Source: Marsupella aquatica (lineage: Eukaryota > Marchantiophyta). Taken from it: a stretch of DNA of 64,000 bases. Location of the stretch: positions 15,810,001 through 15,874,000 of the forward strand of contig OZ316897.1 in assembly GCA_973895155.1 (NCBI GenBank), written 5' to 3'. A program made the position numbers and the translations under genes. Below are positions 11,890 through 22,405 of this stretch, one piece after another; position 1 is the stretch's first letter; each line of letters starts with the position of its first letter. Below the pieces are notes generated by a model. It did not search any database and was not told where the DNA came from. It saw nothing but the letters and a program-made list of their open reading frames with translations.

Positions 11890-12165
11890 AACTGTCTGAT
11901 CTGCGTTGCTCTTGTCAGCATTACTCTGATGTAATTGGATTGCTCTGTGCTAATGAATCCACTCTGGTCTGCATGCTCTATGCTAATGAATCCGCTCTGG
12001 TCTACATTGCTCTTGTCAGCATTACTCTGACGTAATTGGATTGCTCTGTGCTCTGTGCTAGTGAATCCGCTCTGATCTGTGTTGCTCTCCTCAGCATTAC
12101 TTTGACACGTAATTGGATTGCTCTGTGCTAGTGAATCAGCTTTGTGCTCATGGCCAGATATATTG
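11890..12165. repeat. Tandem array of ~75-110-bp units
   Basis: Three diverged units share the word order tctgatctg / gttgctct / tcagcattact / gtaattggattgctctgtgcta / gtgaatc. The word 'ggattgctctgtgct' occurs near 11937, 12037 and 12115. No coding content. Confidence 0.6.
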
Positions 12166-12169
12166 CTTT

Positions 12170-13200
12170 GTGCTAATGATATATCATGCTGAAAATGTCA
12201 ATTTATATATGGTTACCACTCTTGCTTTAGTCTATGGTTGATCATAAACATATTGAATGTTCCGAAATCTTCTTTTTCAGAAATTTATTGATCAATATAC
12301 GTGTTCAATGTCAATATATCTTGTTTGACTCTGCTCTACTGGATGTCTTGGTCTGGTAACATTCCAAATCAGAGTCTCATCTGCGAATCGTCAATCATAA
12401 TTCTTAACGGACAATTATAAAATGAATAGGTTGAGCTAGGAAACACGAAAAAAGCAAAATAAATGGAGATGGGTTGATCAGCTGACAAGTTATCTCTGCA
12501 GTGTGCAATCGATTAATTTTGACATGTTCATGCATGTCAGACATGGGCTTATGTGTAAAATGCTGGCTAAGTTTGGCCTTTACTTACGATGTCATGCGGG
12601 GTGCTTGCTTTGACGGACTGGACTCCGAATGCAGTTGAGCGAGCTTGATATAGCTCCATCAATGGAGCCTCTATGATGGAGTCCAAATTCAAGGTAAACC
12701 ACACCATTGAGCTGAGAACACCTAATTGATCACTCCTTAGATCGAAGGTCCCACAAAAGGCTAGCTAGTACCATAGTCAGCTGGACTTGCGAATTGCATG
12801 CCTAGCTAATGAACATGAAAATGACAAACAAGGCTTCTCTATTGTCTGCGGGAATCTAAGGACATTATATCCAGCTAATGATCAGAAGAGATTTTTGGAG
12901 AGAACCAGACAAGAGGAGCTTTGTGATTGTAAACCGAGGTTGGACGAGCCGTGAAAGTGCAGCAATTCAAATTAAGTACGGACTTTTTGTTTGCAGTGGA
13001 CAACTGCTTGTTTGAATTGAGTTTTAGCTCGTACGTAGCTAGTGTCAGATTAGACAGTTTCAACTTAGTGAAGTAGTCCACGCTACCGGGTAGCCATGTG
13101 TGTAATGACACCTAATTAAGTGCACTCATATATAGTGTTAGTGATACATAGTAAGAGACCGGGTAAGTTAGAGGCCTGCAAGGGAACTGTCAAATTGATA
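12170..13200. other. Gene-free spacer
   Basis: Nothing recognisable. Short minus frames at 12875-13111 and 13116-13367 do not look like proteins. A 7-bp-arm palindrome gctccat..atggagc lies near 12650-12670. Confidence 0.25.
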
Positions 13201-13203
13201 ATT

Positions 13204-13685
13204 ATGAGATCCTCTTTGGTAGATGAGAGAAATGATGCATGTATTTTGTTGCCAAGAACTAATACAAGACTAAATATTAATTTCCTTCCCCCAAGGGCAC
13301 ATTCCTCTTCTTTGCTGAGAATAAACGGTAAGCCTAGTGTGGTACTTTGAGATCGCAATAAGGACACCTGGAATTTGGCTAATAAATCTAGCTCGCAAGT
13401 TCAGAAAATGGTATTTACATGCATTACTTAGAACAAAACTGACAGAAGGTAGGAGATCAAGGTGTTAAATTTCACGAAGAGACAGCCCAGGTAAGCAACT
13501 CTTGTATAAAAGGCAGAGTTGAGGGCAGCGTCCATATTATTACATGGACTAGAAAGTTGGCTATAAAAAAATTAAAAATTAAAAAAAACCTGAGTCTTCC
13601 ACTTTTAAAACTTTAAAATCACTAAAAATGTTTTGGTTTTCTTCTTTTTCATCATAGAATTAAAATATTCTTAAACATGTTGTAA
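13204..13685. repeat. Dispersed repeat copy 1 (matches 50606-51160)
   Basis: From 'atgagatcctctttgg' to 'aacatgttgtaa' this 482-bp block is nearly collinear with 50606-51160, same orientation. The second copy carries about 65 extra bases (near 50884-50955) that are absent here. Both copies contain a TATA-like word (ttgtataaaaggcag, near 13501 and 50970) followed by 'gcagcgtc', which resembles a promoter within an LTR or a short non-autonomous element. Weaker relatives occur near 21060-21180. Confidence 0.7.
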
Positions 13686-14138
13686 TGTTTTATAAAATAT
13701 TCTATAATTTTAATAAAAATTCTAAAATGCTGGCTAGTTTGAATGTAGACCCTTGTATTAAAAACAATTCATATAATTTGGGCTTGATCAAGTTTTTTAG
13801 AATATATTTCTGGATTGCTTGAGTTGAGAGGTACAAGACTTTGATTCTGAGACAAAAATGAAACCTAACATGACGGTCAATTGGATATAAGGACATTATA
13901 AGTAATTTAAAACTTGGATTATAAAAGAAAAAGTTGCATACCTGGAGATGAAAGCCAAGTCAGAAGATTGTTGCATCATTTAATTATATGTAGGGCAATG
14001 GATACTTCGATCAGAAGAACATCACCATGTAAGTATATGTAGGGGCATACTTCGATCTTAATATTTATTGCTCCTAAGTCACCCATGCCTCCCCATAATT
14101 AAAGGGACCAGGCTTGCCACCTAGCTAGCAGATTGGGT

Positions 14139-14534
14139 CTAATCAAGCCTGGCAAGTTCCCACTTGCTAGTATCTAGAGGGCAGCTGGGCATATCCGTCA
14201 GCCACCTAGAGATACAATGGGAATGGAAAGCATGGTTGCAAATACCCCGAGCAATTCGGCATTCAGTTAATTGACCATGCTGGCATTCAACGCAAGGTTC
14301 CATTATAAGGTTCTTACAGACCCCACAGTTGTCTACTGAGACATCCCAAGTCCATGAGGCCACGGCATCCCAACTAGTGAGGACAAAACGCGGTCCAGAA
14401 CGCTCCTTCGGGCTTGGTTGGGCACTGCTGCTTGCTTCACCCACCCCGGCGGGCTTGACATCCTTCTCTTTTCCAGATCCAGCATTGGTGATCTCATCAC
14501 CCTTGCCCATCTCGTTGGTAGTCTTGTCTGCCAT
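14139..14534 (-). CDS. RBX1: RBX1-like RING-H2 protein (SCF/cullin-RING ligase subunit)
   Basis: The first ATG of the frame is at 14534, giving 131 residues; the frame is open a few codons further upstream without an ATG. It closely follows RING-box protein 1, the catalytic RING subunit of cullin-RING ubiquitin ligases, which recruits the E2 to the cullin C-terminus. Visible: cullin-binding strand with WDAVASWTWDV, then all twelve RBX1-type zinc ligands: Cys70, Cys73, Cys81, Cys84, Cys92, Cys99, His101, His104, His106, Cys107, Cys118 and Asp121 (final CPLD). Compared with standard RBX1 (~108-120 aa) it has a longer polar N-terminus, a shortened loop between Cys84 and Cys92, and a diverged C-terminus (KWELARLD). 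It is intronless and could be a retrocopy, but the ligand set is intact, so it may be functional. Confidence 0.85.
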   Translation of the reverse strand: MADKTTNEMGKGDEITNAGSGKEKDVKPAGVGEASSSAQPSPKERSGPRFVLTSWDAVASWTWDVSVDNCGVCKNLIMEPCVECQHGQLTECRIARGICNHAFHSHCISRWLTDMPSCPLDTSKWELARLD

Positions 14535-14699
14535 GCTGCTCTTCACGTTGGTATATAAACCCTTGGCTTCTGCTCAGCTCAATATCTTTGGCTGCTCGTC
14601 AGCTGTTCACAGTTTGAGTACCTGTTTCACAATATTAATGTTCCTGAAGTTAAGAGCCGTGCCGGGCCACTAAGGTTAAACAACTGACAGCGAAGAAGA

Positions 14700-16185
14700 T
14701 ATTCCTAACCATATATATATAGGCAACGTAAATTCATTTCGGTTCATTACGTACCCCTTGCCAAGACGTGATCGAGGGGCTTCAAAAGAAATGGACCATC
14801 TACGGACTGAGACATCGAACGAATCCCAAGCGTCTCACAATAAACCATCTAGCCGATCGATAATTATATTAGCCGTATCGTTGAATTTGCAGATGTACGT
14901 ACAGGGTTTAGGTGTGTACCTGATATTACTTACTTCTGGCGCACTGACTCGGCTTAGCGCGCGACACCCAATGCAGGGAAACTCTCCTATGATGAGAGGG
15001 AATTAATACTGAGGTAACGATCTCCTCATATACTCGGAGGGGCAGTTTTCAGAGACGGACTAAGGGCAGAAAGAATGCGCACATCCTTTTGGAACTCGAT
15101 CCGCTGCGGTTGGCAGGAAATGAAGACTAGCCAATGACAAAGTGAGATGAAGAGTACAGACTGACCACAGACTACTGTGGACCTTCTGTGATTTTGTCGA
15201 CCTGGATTCTCTAGATGCAAAACTCTGTCTTCTTCTAGGTAAGTTGTCGAAATGACTGCCTAGAGATGAACAATGAAGCCGCAAACAAGGTTGAACCTGA
15301 GGTTGAGTTCGTGATAGATTACTTTGCTATATAAGACGTTATCCATTTTCCATTAGGCTTTTAGTGGCTACCCATTGGTGACTAACCAGTACATGCATCT
15401 CAGTTAAACCACCACCACTGGCCATATATATAGAAAGATAAGTGTCCAATACTTCTCCCTTTTTCACATTACTCTCCTCTAGGGTAAGATTTTGCTCCAC
15501 AATTTCAAGAAAAAGGTGGATCCAAGTTATGTCATGGGCAATGGTGCAACCCGATTTAACAACTAACTCGAATGATTGGTGACTACTAATCATAATGCAA
15601 GCTCTTATGGAACACTTTTAATTTGTCATGTACAATGGTGCTTTAAGGCTAGGCAAAACTGTCACGTCCCCGGTAGTAAATCTACCACGTACCTAAATTC
15701 ACCTATTTGTCACTGATTGGTGACTACCAATGAAAGTGCAACCCGGTTTAACAATTATCTCCTGATTGGTGACTACTAATGAAAGTGCAAGCTCTTATGA
15801 AATTCTCATTTTCAAGTTCAATTCTTGTACTGCACCTTCAAGATCCTCCACGAGCTATGGCACACATCCACAGCTTTTGCAACAGTGCGGACTAGATGCT
15901 CTATTGATGATCATGTAAAACTCATCTTTCGAAAATTCTTATTCTGACGGCAACAGTCAGGTGACCCGGCCAGTAGCATCGAACAAAGGGGTGCAAGTGG
16001 ACAAAATCACATAGGGGTTTCGAGGAAGCAATTTATTGTACGCACACATATGTGCTGAGCGTGGTGGTAGGTGGGAAAACGATAATGGGTGAAGCCTACT
16101 GTAATCTCCACGTAAGGTGGTAAGTGACCCCCTTCTTGCTCAGGAGAAGATTGAGAAGGAGAAAGAGAACGAGGAGTCTGATGAT
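14700..16185. other. Gene-free spacer with a local duplication
   Basis: No supported gene. A local repeat of the type 'gtgcaacccg.tttaacaa..ctgattggtgactactaat...tgcaagctcttatg' occurs at about 15540-15612 and 15735-15800, with a third partial 'attggtgacta' near 15373. The 84-codon minus frame at 15339-15593 overlaps it and is not recognisable. Confidence 0.4.
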
Positions 16186-16190
16186 GATGT

Positions 16191-17235
16191 ATGAAGGGGA
16201 AGAAAATCCCAATGAGAAAGGCCCGAAGGCATAGCGTGAATGAGGGAAGCAAGGAATTACCTGTCACGGCCTTACTTAGGAAGAGGAGGTGCGTGGCGCT
16301 TCTCGACAAAAAACAAATTAAGATCGAGGAGGAAGAAGAGGCTTTGGAAGCCCCAAGCAAGTATGTGTATCTATCACCAGTTGTTGCTAACTGGGCTGCC
16401 ACCGCAGACGATCAAAGCTCACCACCTTCAAGAAAAGGATTAATTAGATTCTTGAGAATCACAAAAATCACTATCAACCAAAAGGCGCAAATCAAGCAAT
16501 TAGAGACTGAGCTTGCCCCAAGCCAGATGATGCGGATCATCCTTGAACAAAGGACAGTACACAAGAAGAATTGGTCAAAGCGCAAGGAGTTGTAATTTGG
16601 GATTTCGGTGTTGCTGTTAGAACAATTAAGTAGTAAATCGTGCGGAAGGAAGCAAAGACGCTGCGCACCAGTTGCAGCAAAGACCGAAGAGTCCAAGGAG
16701 TTGAGTTGGTTTGTCGACATACTACCTCACACTAAGAGGGCTGGCCGCGCGGGCAAGAGCTCAATGCCTAATTGATCGATGCATGAGGGCCCAAGGAGTC
16801 GTCTTAAGCCAGCCAGAATAGAGAAGAGAAAAAGCGAACAGCAGGCCGGGGGATAAGGGGCTGGAAGAATTGCGCGTGTCAGCACCATACCTAATGTGTG
16901 GGGTACACCGATGAACTCCTAAGGAGCACCTGATGCCGCCTTAATCGAGAAAAAGCTACAGCACGTACGTAGATAAGGAGCTGGAAGAACTGGTTCAGCA
17001 CCATGCCCAATATGTGAGGTGGCAGACACAAAGTTGGCCAAGGTCACAATGGTCACGGCCGCAAACAAGTGGCTGCATGCATGGAGGTCGAACGGCCCAG
17101 GCTCTTCAACAAAACCACAATGTTGATGGGCATTGTGGAACAATGGGAGGAAGCCCTTCGAGAACCCAGGGACAAGGCGGATGTGGCTATCCGGGAGAAT
17201 GAGTCTCTTAGTCGATCTGCTATTTTGTTGTTAGC
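16191..17235 (+). pseudogene. Broken coding remnant, basic/coiled-coil protein
   Basis: A 134-codon frame (16191-16595) encodes a Lys/Arg-rich chain with a likely coiled coil near its end (KAQIKQLETEL). Coding-like sequence resumes in other frames: around 16600-16770 (VLLLEQLSSK), near 16977-17060 (ELEELVQHHAQYV) and 17068-17238 (LMGIVEQWEEAL ... AIRENESLS), each cut by stops or frame changes. Together they look like one decayed gene for a long heptad-rich protein. The style resembles the coiled-coil tail of the 13-kb gypsy element's post-integrase frame (29.66-30.6 kb), so it may derive from a related retroelement; that link is inference. A 45-bp word (ggctggaagaa.tg...cagcaccatacc.aat) is duplicated at about 16860 and 16979. 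Confidence 0.35.
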
Positions 17236-17239
17236 TTAA

Positions 17240-18095
17240 GGTTCAATACTTAGTCCAACACCTAGCTTAATAGAAGCAAGGGGTCGAGTAGGGGCCTTCA
17301 GTTGGCCCGGCCTTAAGTTTAGTTTTTGCGAGGCAATTCATGGGTTATCCTGGCCTTAGTTGAGAAGAGAGCACTAAAAATCCGGGGCTAGATCCGGACT
17401 GATCGAGCTTGTAGGACAAGCGCAAGACCCGGAGCGCAAGGTCGGGCCTTGTTGAAGTAGGGATTAAATTGTTGTTAATAGTAAGTTATGCTACTCACTT
17501 TGAAGTTGAGTCAACTCCATGACTTAAGTCCTTAAAAGTAAACTTTTCCACTCATCATTTCCTCCCTGTGTACGTAAACATGAGATTAAATCGGGGATTA
17601 AATGCAATGTACCTATATAGCCTGAGTACAAAGGTGTAGTAGAGAGTTTATAGAGTACAATGTGGCTGTTAATTAGATTGCTAAGCCAATTATATAGTTT
17701 AATACCTGCAATCTGCAGGTTGTTAGAGTCACCCTTGGCTGAGAAGGCACCTTGAGTGGTGCACTGGTTGCACACTAAGGGCGGCATCTGCAAGCCCGGA
17801 TCATGATTGAGACCATCCACAATTAAAGTCACTGGGAGTTGTGGCTGTGGCCTAGAAGTCCTTTGGGCCAGCTGGAGTCAATCAGGGTCATTGGCTTATG
17901 GGTATGTACTAGCGGCACCCTGGAAAAGTACAAGGAGTTAATATAGATAGGCATGCACTCCTGAGTGCTCGGTTAAGTGCAAGCACACAACACAAGCACG
18001 TCTGAGCTCCTTGCCCGAACCCTAACTCATACAAAATGTTGATGCCTCTCTAATGACAAAATAAAATGACCTCTCTTCTTTCCAACACAATTTGA
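17240..18095. other. Gene-free spacer
   Basis: No recognisable gene or repeat. The 102-codon minus frame at 17524-17832 has no family resemblance. Confidence 0.25.
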
Positions 18096-18099
18096 CAAA

Positions 18100-18400
18100 T
18101 ATATTCACATCCATACGGATTTGGATACTATCTTAATTACAAAGTGGGGAAACCTTACTCCATCTCTTCCGAGTGGTGAGAGAAGACTCCCTTCCATGAG
18201 TGATCCTTTCAAATTGTCACAATGAATGTATTCTGAGATGGTCGCGGAACCCTCTGGACATGCAACAGGCTTTATCCTACACCATGACTCGAATCAACTC
18301 TGGGGTAGTAATTCAACTCGTTTCCACAAACCGGTTCACTATTCAAATGATCGGGCCCCAAAACATAGATATTCCCATCGACAATATCAACACCAAATAG
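18100..18400 (-). pseudogene. Truncated duplicate of the F-box/kelch gene 3' end
   Basis: This stretch aligns base for base, with many substitutions, to the 3' end and 3' flank of the intact gene at about 21530-21830. Shared words include 'atcttaatta', 'ttcaa.tgccaca', 'tttccacaaactggtt-c.ctattcaaatga' and 'acataaat.ttcccatc.acaatatcaac'. Similarity ends at about 18400, where a different tandem repeat starts, so only the last part of the kelch region is present and the frame is broken. Both copies lie in the same orientation about 3.4 kb apart, indicating a local duplication followed by decay. Confidence 0.7.
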
Positions 18401-18690
18401 ATGATGTGCATGGCAACCATCCAATTTCCCCCCTTGAGGATGGTGAACATCCTACTTGCAAGGGGGTATTGCTAGGGTGTTCTGACGGATGTGCTCCACT
18501 TGCAGGCGTGCAGGTGTTTGTTGTGGCGTCCATGAATCTATTGGCAGATGATGTGCATTGCAACCATCCAATCTTCCCCGTGAGGATTGTGTACAGCCCA
18601 CTTGTGAGGGGGTATTGCTGGGGTATCTGATGGTATTTGTTGGATGTGCGCCAATTGGAGGCATCTAGGTGTCCACAGTGTGGCATCCCT
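18399..18690. repeat. 147-bp tandem duplication
   Basis: The phrase atgatgtgcat.gcaaccatccaat begins at 18401 and again at 18548, and both copies continue to 'gagga..gtg..ca..c.acttg..agggggtattgct.gggt'. The 'gggggtattgct.gggt' segment resembles the purine-rich boundary before a copia 3' LTR, but no LTR pair could be established. Confidence 0.6.
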
Positions 18691-19001
18691 GGATCTCGTG
18701 TGCAGGTATTTTGAAGGTATCCCTGGGATGTAGTCTTATTGGAGGCGTACATGGGAGGTGGATCCGTGGAAAAATTCATGGGGTACTTGGGGTTTCTTCA
18801 TTCAAATTGAAAGACATACAGATTTGACAATGTTTGATTATTTAGGAGCTGCACGAGTCACAAAACTAGACATATATAAACCCCAAGCCCCTTCACCAGA
18901 CGAGCTTCTAGGTATCTGACTACCTTAGTCTTCACTAACATTATGTGCAGCATTCTCGGGGAATCCTTTGCTTGCCTTCTGCATTGAGAACCGCTAGATC
19001 T

Positions 19002-19295
19002 CTAATGATTACTTTGTTCTGTTCTAGAGCCCACCTGGCCACCATGTCTAATAACTAAGACACAGTCTTCTTCTGAGCGTGTTTGGTGAATGGTTTGGGA
19101 GAAGTCTTCGATCACTTTGTTTGTATCTGCAACAAACATGCGCAGCTTGGTGTCCACTTTGCATGTCTTCATCAATTCCATGGCTCTCATGCAGACCACT
19201 AATTTGAAGTCTTTAGTGAGTGTGTCAAAGTCTTGCAAAAATTTTAGAAAGTTAGGGTGGATGTTTAAAAGCATTACAATGGCCCTCACATCCAA
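19002..19295 (-). CDS. Unassigned exon-like ORF
   Basis: A 97-codon open frame without an ATG at its start; the first in-frame ATG is at codon 8. The translation is protein-like (amphipathic helices around FLKFLQDFDTL, VVCMRAMELM and MFVADTNKVIEDF), suggesting an exon of an unrecognised helical protein or a decayed gene. Flanking splice sites were not established. Confidence 0.25.
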   Translation of the reverse strand: MDVRAIVMLLNIHPNFLKFLQDFDTLTKDFKLVVCMRAMELMKTCKVDTKLRMFVADTNKVIEDFSQTIHQTRSEEDCVLVIRHGGQVGSRTEQSNH

Positions 19296-20159
19296 AAATA
19301 ACTTACACAGGATATGATCATGAACAAGATTTTTTTATCTGTTTAGTAATGCAGTTGAACTATGTACTTACTATGTTTGAGTCTTCAGCAACGTGTGATT
19401 TGCTACTGAATCTGCTCCTGGTTCCTTGCACGCACTGAATTTCTGTCTGGTTTTCTAGAACATATAATTATATAAAATGGGCAGATCATGAAACCCCAAG
19501 ACCATTATGTTCTACGTCTGGACCACTTCATTATACACAAATGAATGGTGACTATTTTAGACAAAGAACTTGCATCTTGAACAGATGGAATGTGTGATCA
19601 TACCATGTTCTTGAAAGTCAACAACCGTTGTTGTGCATCCTCCTGTACTTTTGTTGAAATTGTCCTAAATGAAGGTACATTTTCTTTGTCTGGATTCGGA
19701 ACCTTGCCTCATCGTGTTCTTGTCAACTAAGGGTGAATTGAGGTTACCAATGCTTCCAATGACTCCACCTTGTTCTTTGTCTTTCTCAATCTTTACCTAC
19801 CACAACGCAAATCATCAATCAAGTCTCAAAAGTAGCTCTAAGAAACTTTTCAAGCATCAATTACAGTAGTACCGAGGGGAACCTGATCACATTATATCCA
19901 CCTACAGAATGAAATATTACACGTTCAGATTTATACCTTGTACAAGAGAGGGTTGTTTTTGTCTGCAGTATTGCTGTCAACTTTTTGTCTCTTTCCCTAC
20001 ATACATACATACCGTAAACTGATTGACTTAATATTGTCACTGTGCAATACATTTACCATATATAATATAAGAGTGCAGCATGACGATACTTACTTACCTC
20101 TTGTGGTTTTGTTTTATCATTAGGGCTCAAATAAACACTTTATTATCCTCATCAGATTT

Positions 20160-21180
20160 AATGTAAATCTGGGTGGATGGTAGTCATCCAGAAAATTGAA
20201 ACCTATCTGTACTCATAGAATGATTGGTGTTAATGAGGGGCGGTAAAAAAGTCTTGCAATTAATTGGAACTATATATCAAAATGATGTTGTGCAAGTCAT
20301 CAATGAAATCTATATGCACTCATAGACGGGCTCAATAGAGTGACTGGTGTGGTTAGTGGCTCAATAGAGTGACTGGTGTAGTTAATGGCATGGTAAAAGC
20401 GGGGGTAAAAGACATGCAATGGAGCTATCAAAATGACATTTGTGCCACTCATGATTGATGGAGGAGACAAGTTATGTGGTGCCAAGAGTTCAGTATTAGT
20501 TCCCTACCCCTAGGGCAGATTCTACTATCCTATTGGTTCCACTTACACTATGAGCATGGGGATTGGGCATTATTATTCACATTTGTGCACTACAAAACCC
20601 AAAAGGTGAAGCATATACATGAGTATTGCAACACTAAGGAGGTCATAGATACTAGGAAGCTAGATACTAGTGCTGCCAACACACCACTCTTGGAAAATCA
20701 TTCCAGAAATCATTTCAAAGTCATATGACTTTGGAGTGCAGGCTCCGTAAAAATGTTATTGTGTGGATCCCAGTAAGTTAAATTGTGTGGATGGTGTGCA
20801 GTGTGCACCGTTCCTCACCTCGTGGGAGTGGGAGCTCAGGTTTTGGGGCTCCCACTCTAGAAGAATATTGGTCAGAAAGGGAAAAAAAATGTCAAAGTCA
20901 GTCATCTCATCACCATCAATCGTGACTCCTGGCATGGCATACACAAGGACTAGCTACCGGGTACTGATGTACCTAAGTGACAACCAAGTGTACTCATAGG
21001 ATGATCGGTGTTAGGGACAGATTAATCAGAGACTTGCAAACTGTTAAAATGACGTTTATGCCAGTCATCTTTGGTACGTGGATGAGAGAAATTATGCAGC
21101 CAAGAATTAAACATTAATATCATTTCCCCTTCGGCACATCCCTCTATTCTTGCTCAGAATAAAAAACGTAAGCCTTGCCA
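20160..21180. repeat. Diverged copies of a dispersed repeat family
   Basis: Three blocks (about 20160-20300, 20340-20545, 20990-21180) share the order 'actcataga.tgattggtgtta', 'a.acttgcaa..gagctatcaaaatgac.tt.tgcc..tcat', 'ggatgagagaaattatg', 'cctacccctagggca'. Related blocks lie at 49627-50110 and 50570-50700, and partly at 13100-13340. An 18-bp perfect palindrome, caaagtcatatgactttg, at 20716-20733 matches the junctions of the inverted-repeat chain at 47-48.6 kb. Confidence 0.55.
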
Positions 21181-21675
21181 TCTAGTAAGCAGATTGCCTC
21201 CGATAAGTCACAAAAAACAAGCCAGAACCACAAGGAATTAGCCAGTGTCTAACATCACTCCGAAAATCTCTTAAATAGTAAGTCTTCCGGTTCTATAACT
21301 CTATTAAAAGCTACCACACCTAAACGCCTAGTCGTCCTCCTGTCTACAGAGCCCTCTGGGTGTGATACTCTTGCCCTTGAATCGACCTTCTCCAAATGGT
21401 CATATAACCAGAAACTGAAGTTCCTACGAATAAATGTATCAGACAGGTTTGGAAAGCCTGCTATGTCTACAGGAGTTAATAGACTATTGAGATGAGATGT
21501 AGTCTCTTGTATTTCCAACACGATTCGGTATATAAAGTTACATTCATACAGACTTGTATGCTATCTTAATTACCAAGCAGTGGAACCGCATCCTCTTCCC
21601 AATGGTCATACATATCGAAGCTACTTTCTCTGAAGAAAGCTCCTTTCCAATTGCCACAAATTAAATCGATGATGA

Positions 21676-22365
21676 TCATGCAACTTCCGGAGCTGCCACA
21701 GGCTCGATCATACACCAGGAATGAACTTTGGGGTCGTAAACCTCCTTTCCACGAACTGGTTCCCTATTCAAATGACCCCCAGAAACATAAATCTTCCCAT
21801 CTACGATATTAACATCAAAATCTTGTCTGGCTTCTGTCATATTTGCACATTGCTTCCATTTCCTCCGTCCTGCCAAATCGAGCATATATGTAGTATTGAA
21901 GCTTTTGGCATAATTCTTCATTCTGTACGACGGTGCTCCTCCCAATATGTATATTCTGCAATCCATCGAAACGCATTGGCAGTGAACTGGGAATCCTTGG
22001 GGAAGACCAGGAATTGGAGGAAGCCTAAACCAAGCATTATCTTTCATCGACAATTCTAGAAAAATTTCGATCTTAGTGCTAACATCCCGGGCGAAAACAG
22101 CATGCGTGTTTACAGATTGAGTGCGGACTCTCGCATCGTGAACTAGGTCACCTTGAATTGCCTTTTCCCAACCCCGACTTAGGGAATGTAGGGTCGGAAT
22201 GTCGGTCCAAAAAAGTTTTGGAGTAATCATGTTCAGGGTGATGCCATTGGGGATGCCTGGTAAAAGTTCTTCCTCGAGGTCGTTAGAACTCAGTGGTGGC
22301 ACCACTGTCAACCTCTCTACGGTCAACCTCCCTACTGAGACAAACTTTCCGCTCCGCAGCTTCAT
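21676..22365 (-). CDS. F-box/kelch-repeat protein
   Basis: From ATG 22365 the frame encodes 229 residues to TGA at 21678-21676. Residues about 34-72 form an F-box (LLPGIPNGITL ... LHSLSRGWEKAI), the Skp1-binding module. It is followed by two recognisable kelch repeats: residues ~126-180 (CRIYILGG ... MLDLAGRRKWKQCANM..AR) and ~182-220 (DGKIYVSGG ... VYDPKVHSWCMI). Such proteins are substrate receptors of SCF ubiquitin ligases. The plant family usually has about 350-400 residues and more kelch blades, so this is short at the C-terminus. The frame is open to about 22406, with a good 3' splice site (ttttaacctattacag) ending at about 22387, so an upstream exon may supply the true start. A decayed duplicate of the 3' end lies at 18100-18400. 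Confidence 0.75.
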   Translation of the reverse strand: MKLRSGKFVSVGRLTVERLTVVPPLSSNDLEEELLPGIPNGITLNMITPKLFWTDIPTLHSLSRGWEKAIQGDLVHDARVRTQSVNTHAVFARDVSTKIEIFLELSMKDNAWFRLPPIPGLPQGFPVHCQCVSMDCRIYILGGAPSYRMKNYAKSFNTTYMLDLAGRRKWKQCANMTEARQDFDVNIVDGKIYVSGGHLNREPVRGKEVYDPKVHSWCMIEPVAAPEVA

Positions 22366-22405
22366 ATTGCTGCAAACAGTCAACCATCTGTAATAGGTTA
22401 AAATT

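Noticed and set aside
14550-14562. TATA-like word (tttatatac) upstream of the RBX1-like ATG
   Set aside because: It lies only about 20 bp before the ATG, so transcription would begin at or after the start codon; likely coincidence.
16007-16720. Minus-strand ORFs of 102-131 codons
   Set aside because: Opposite the more protein-like plus-strand remnant; hydrophobic runs are reverse readings of Lys/Glu codons.
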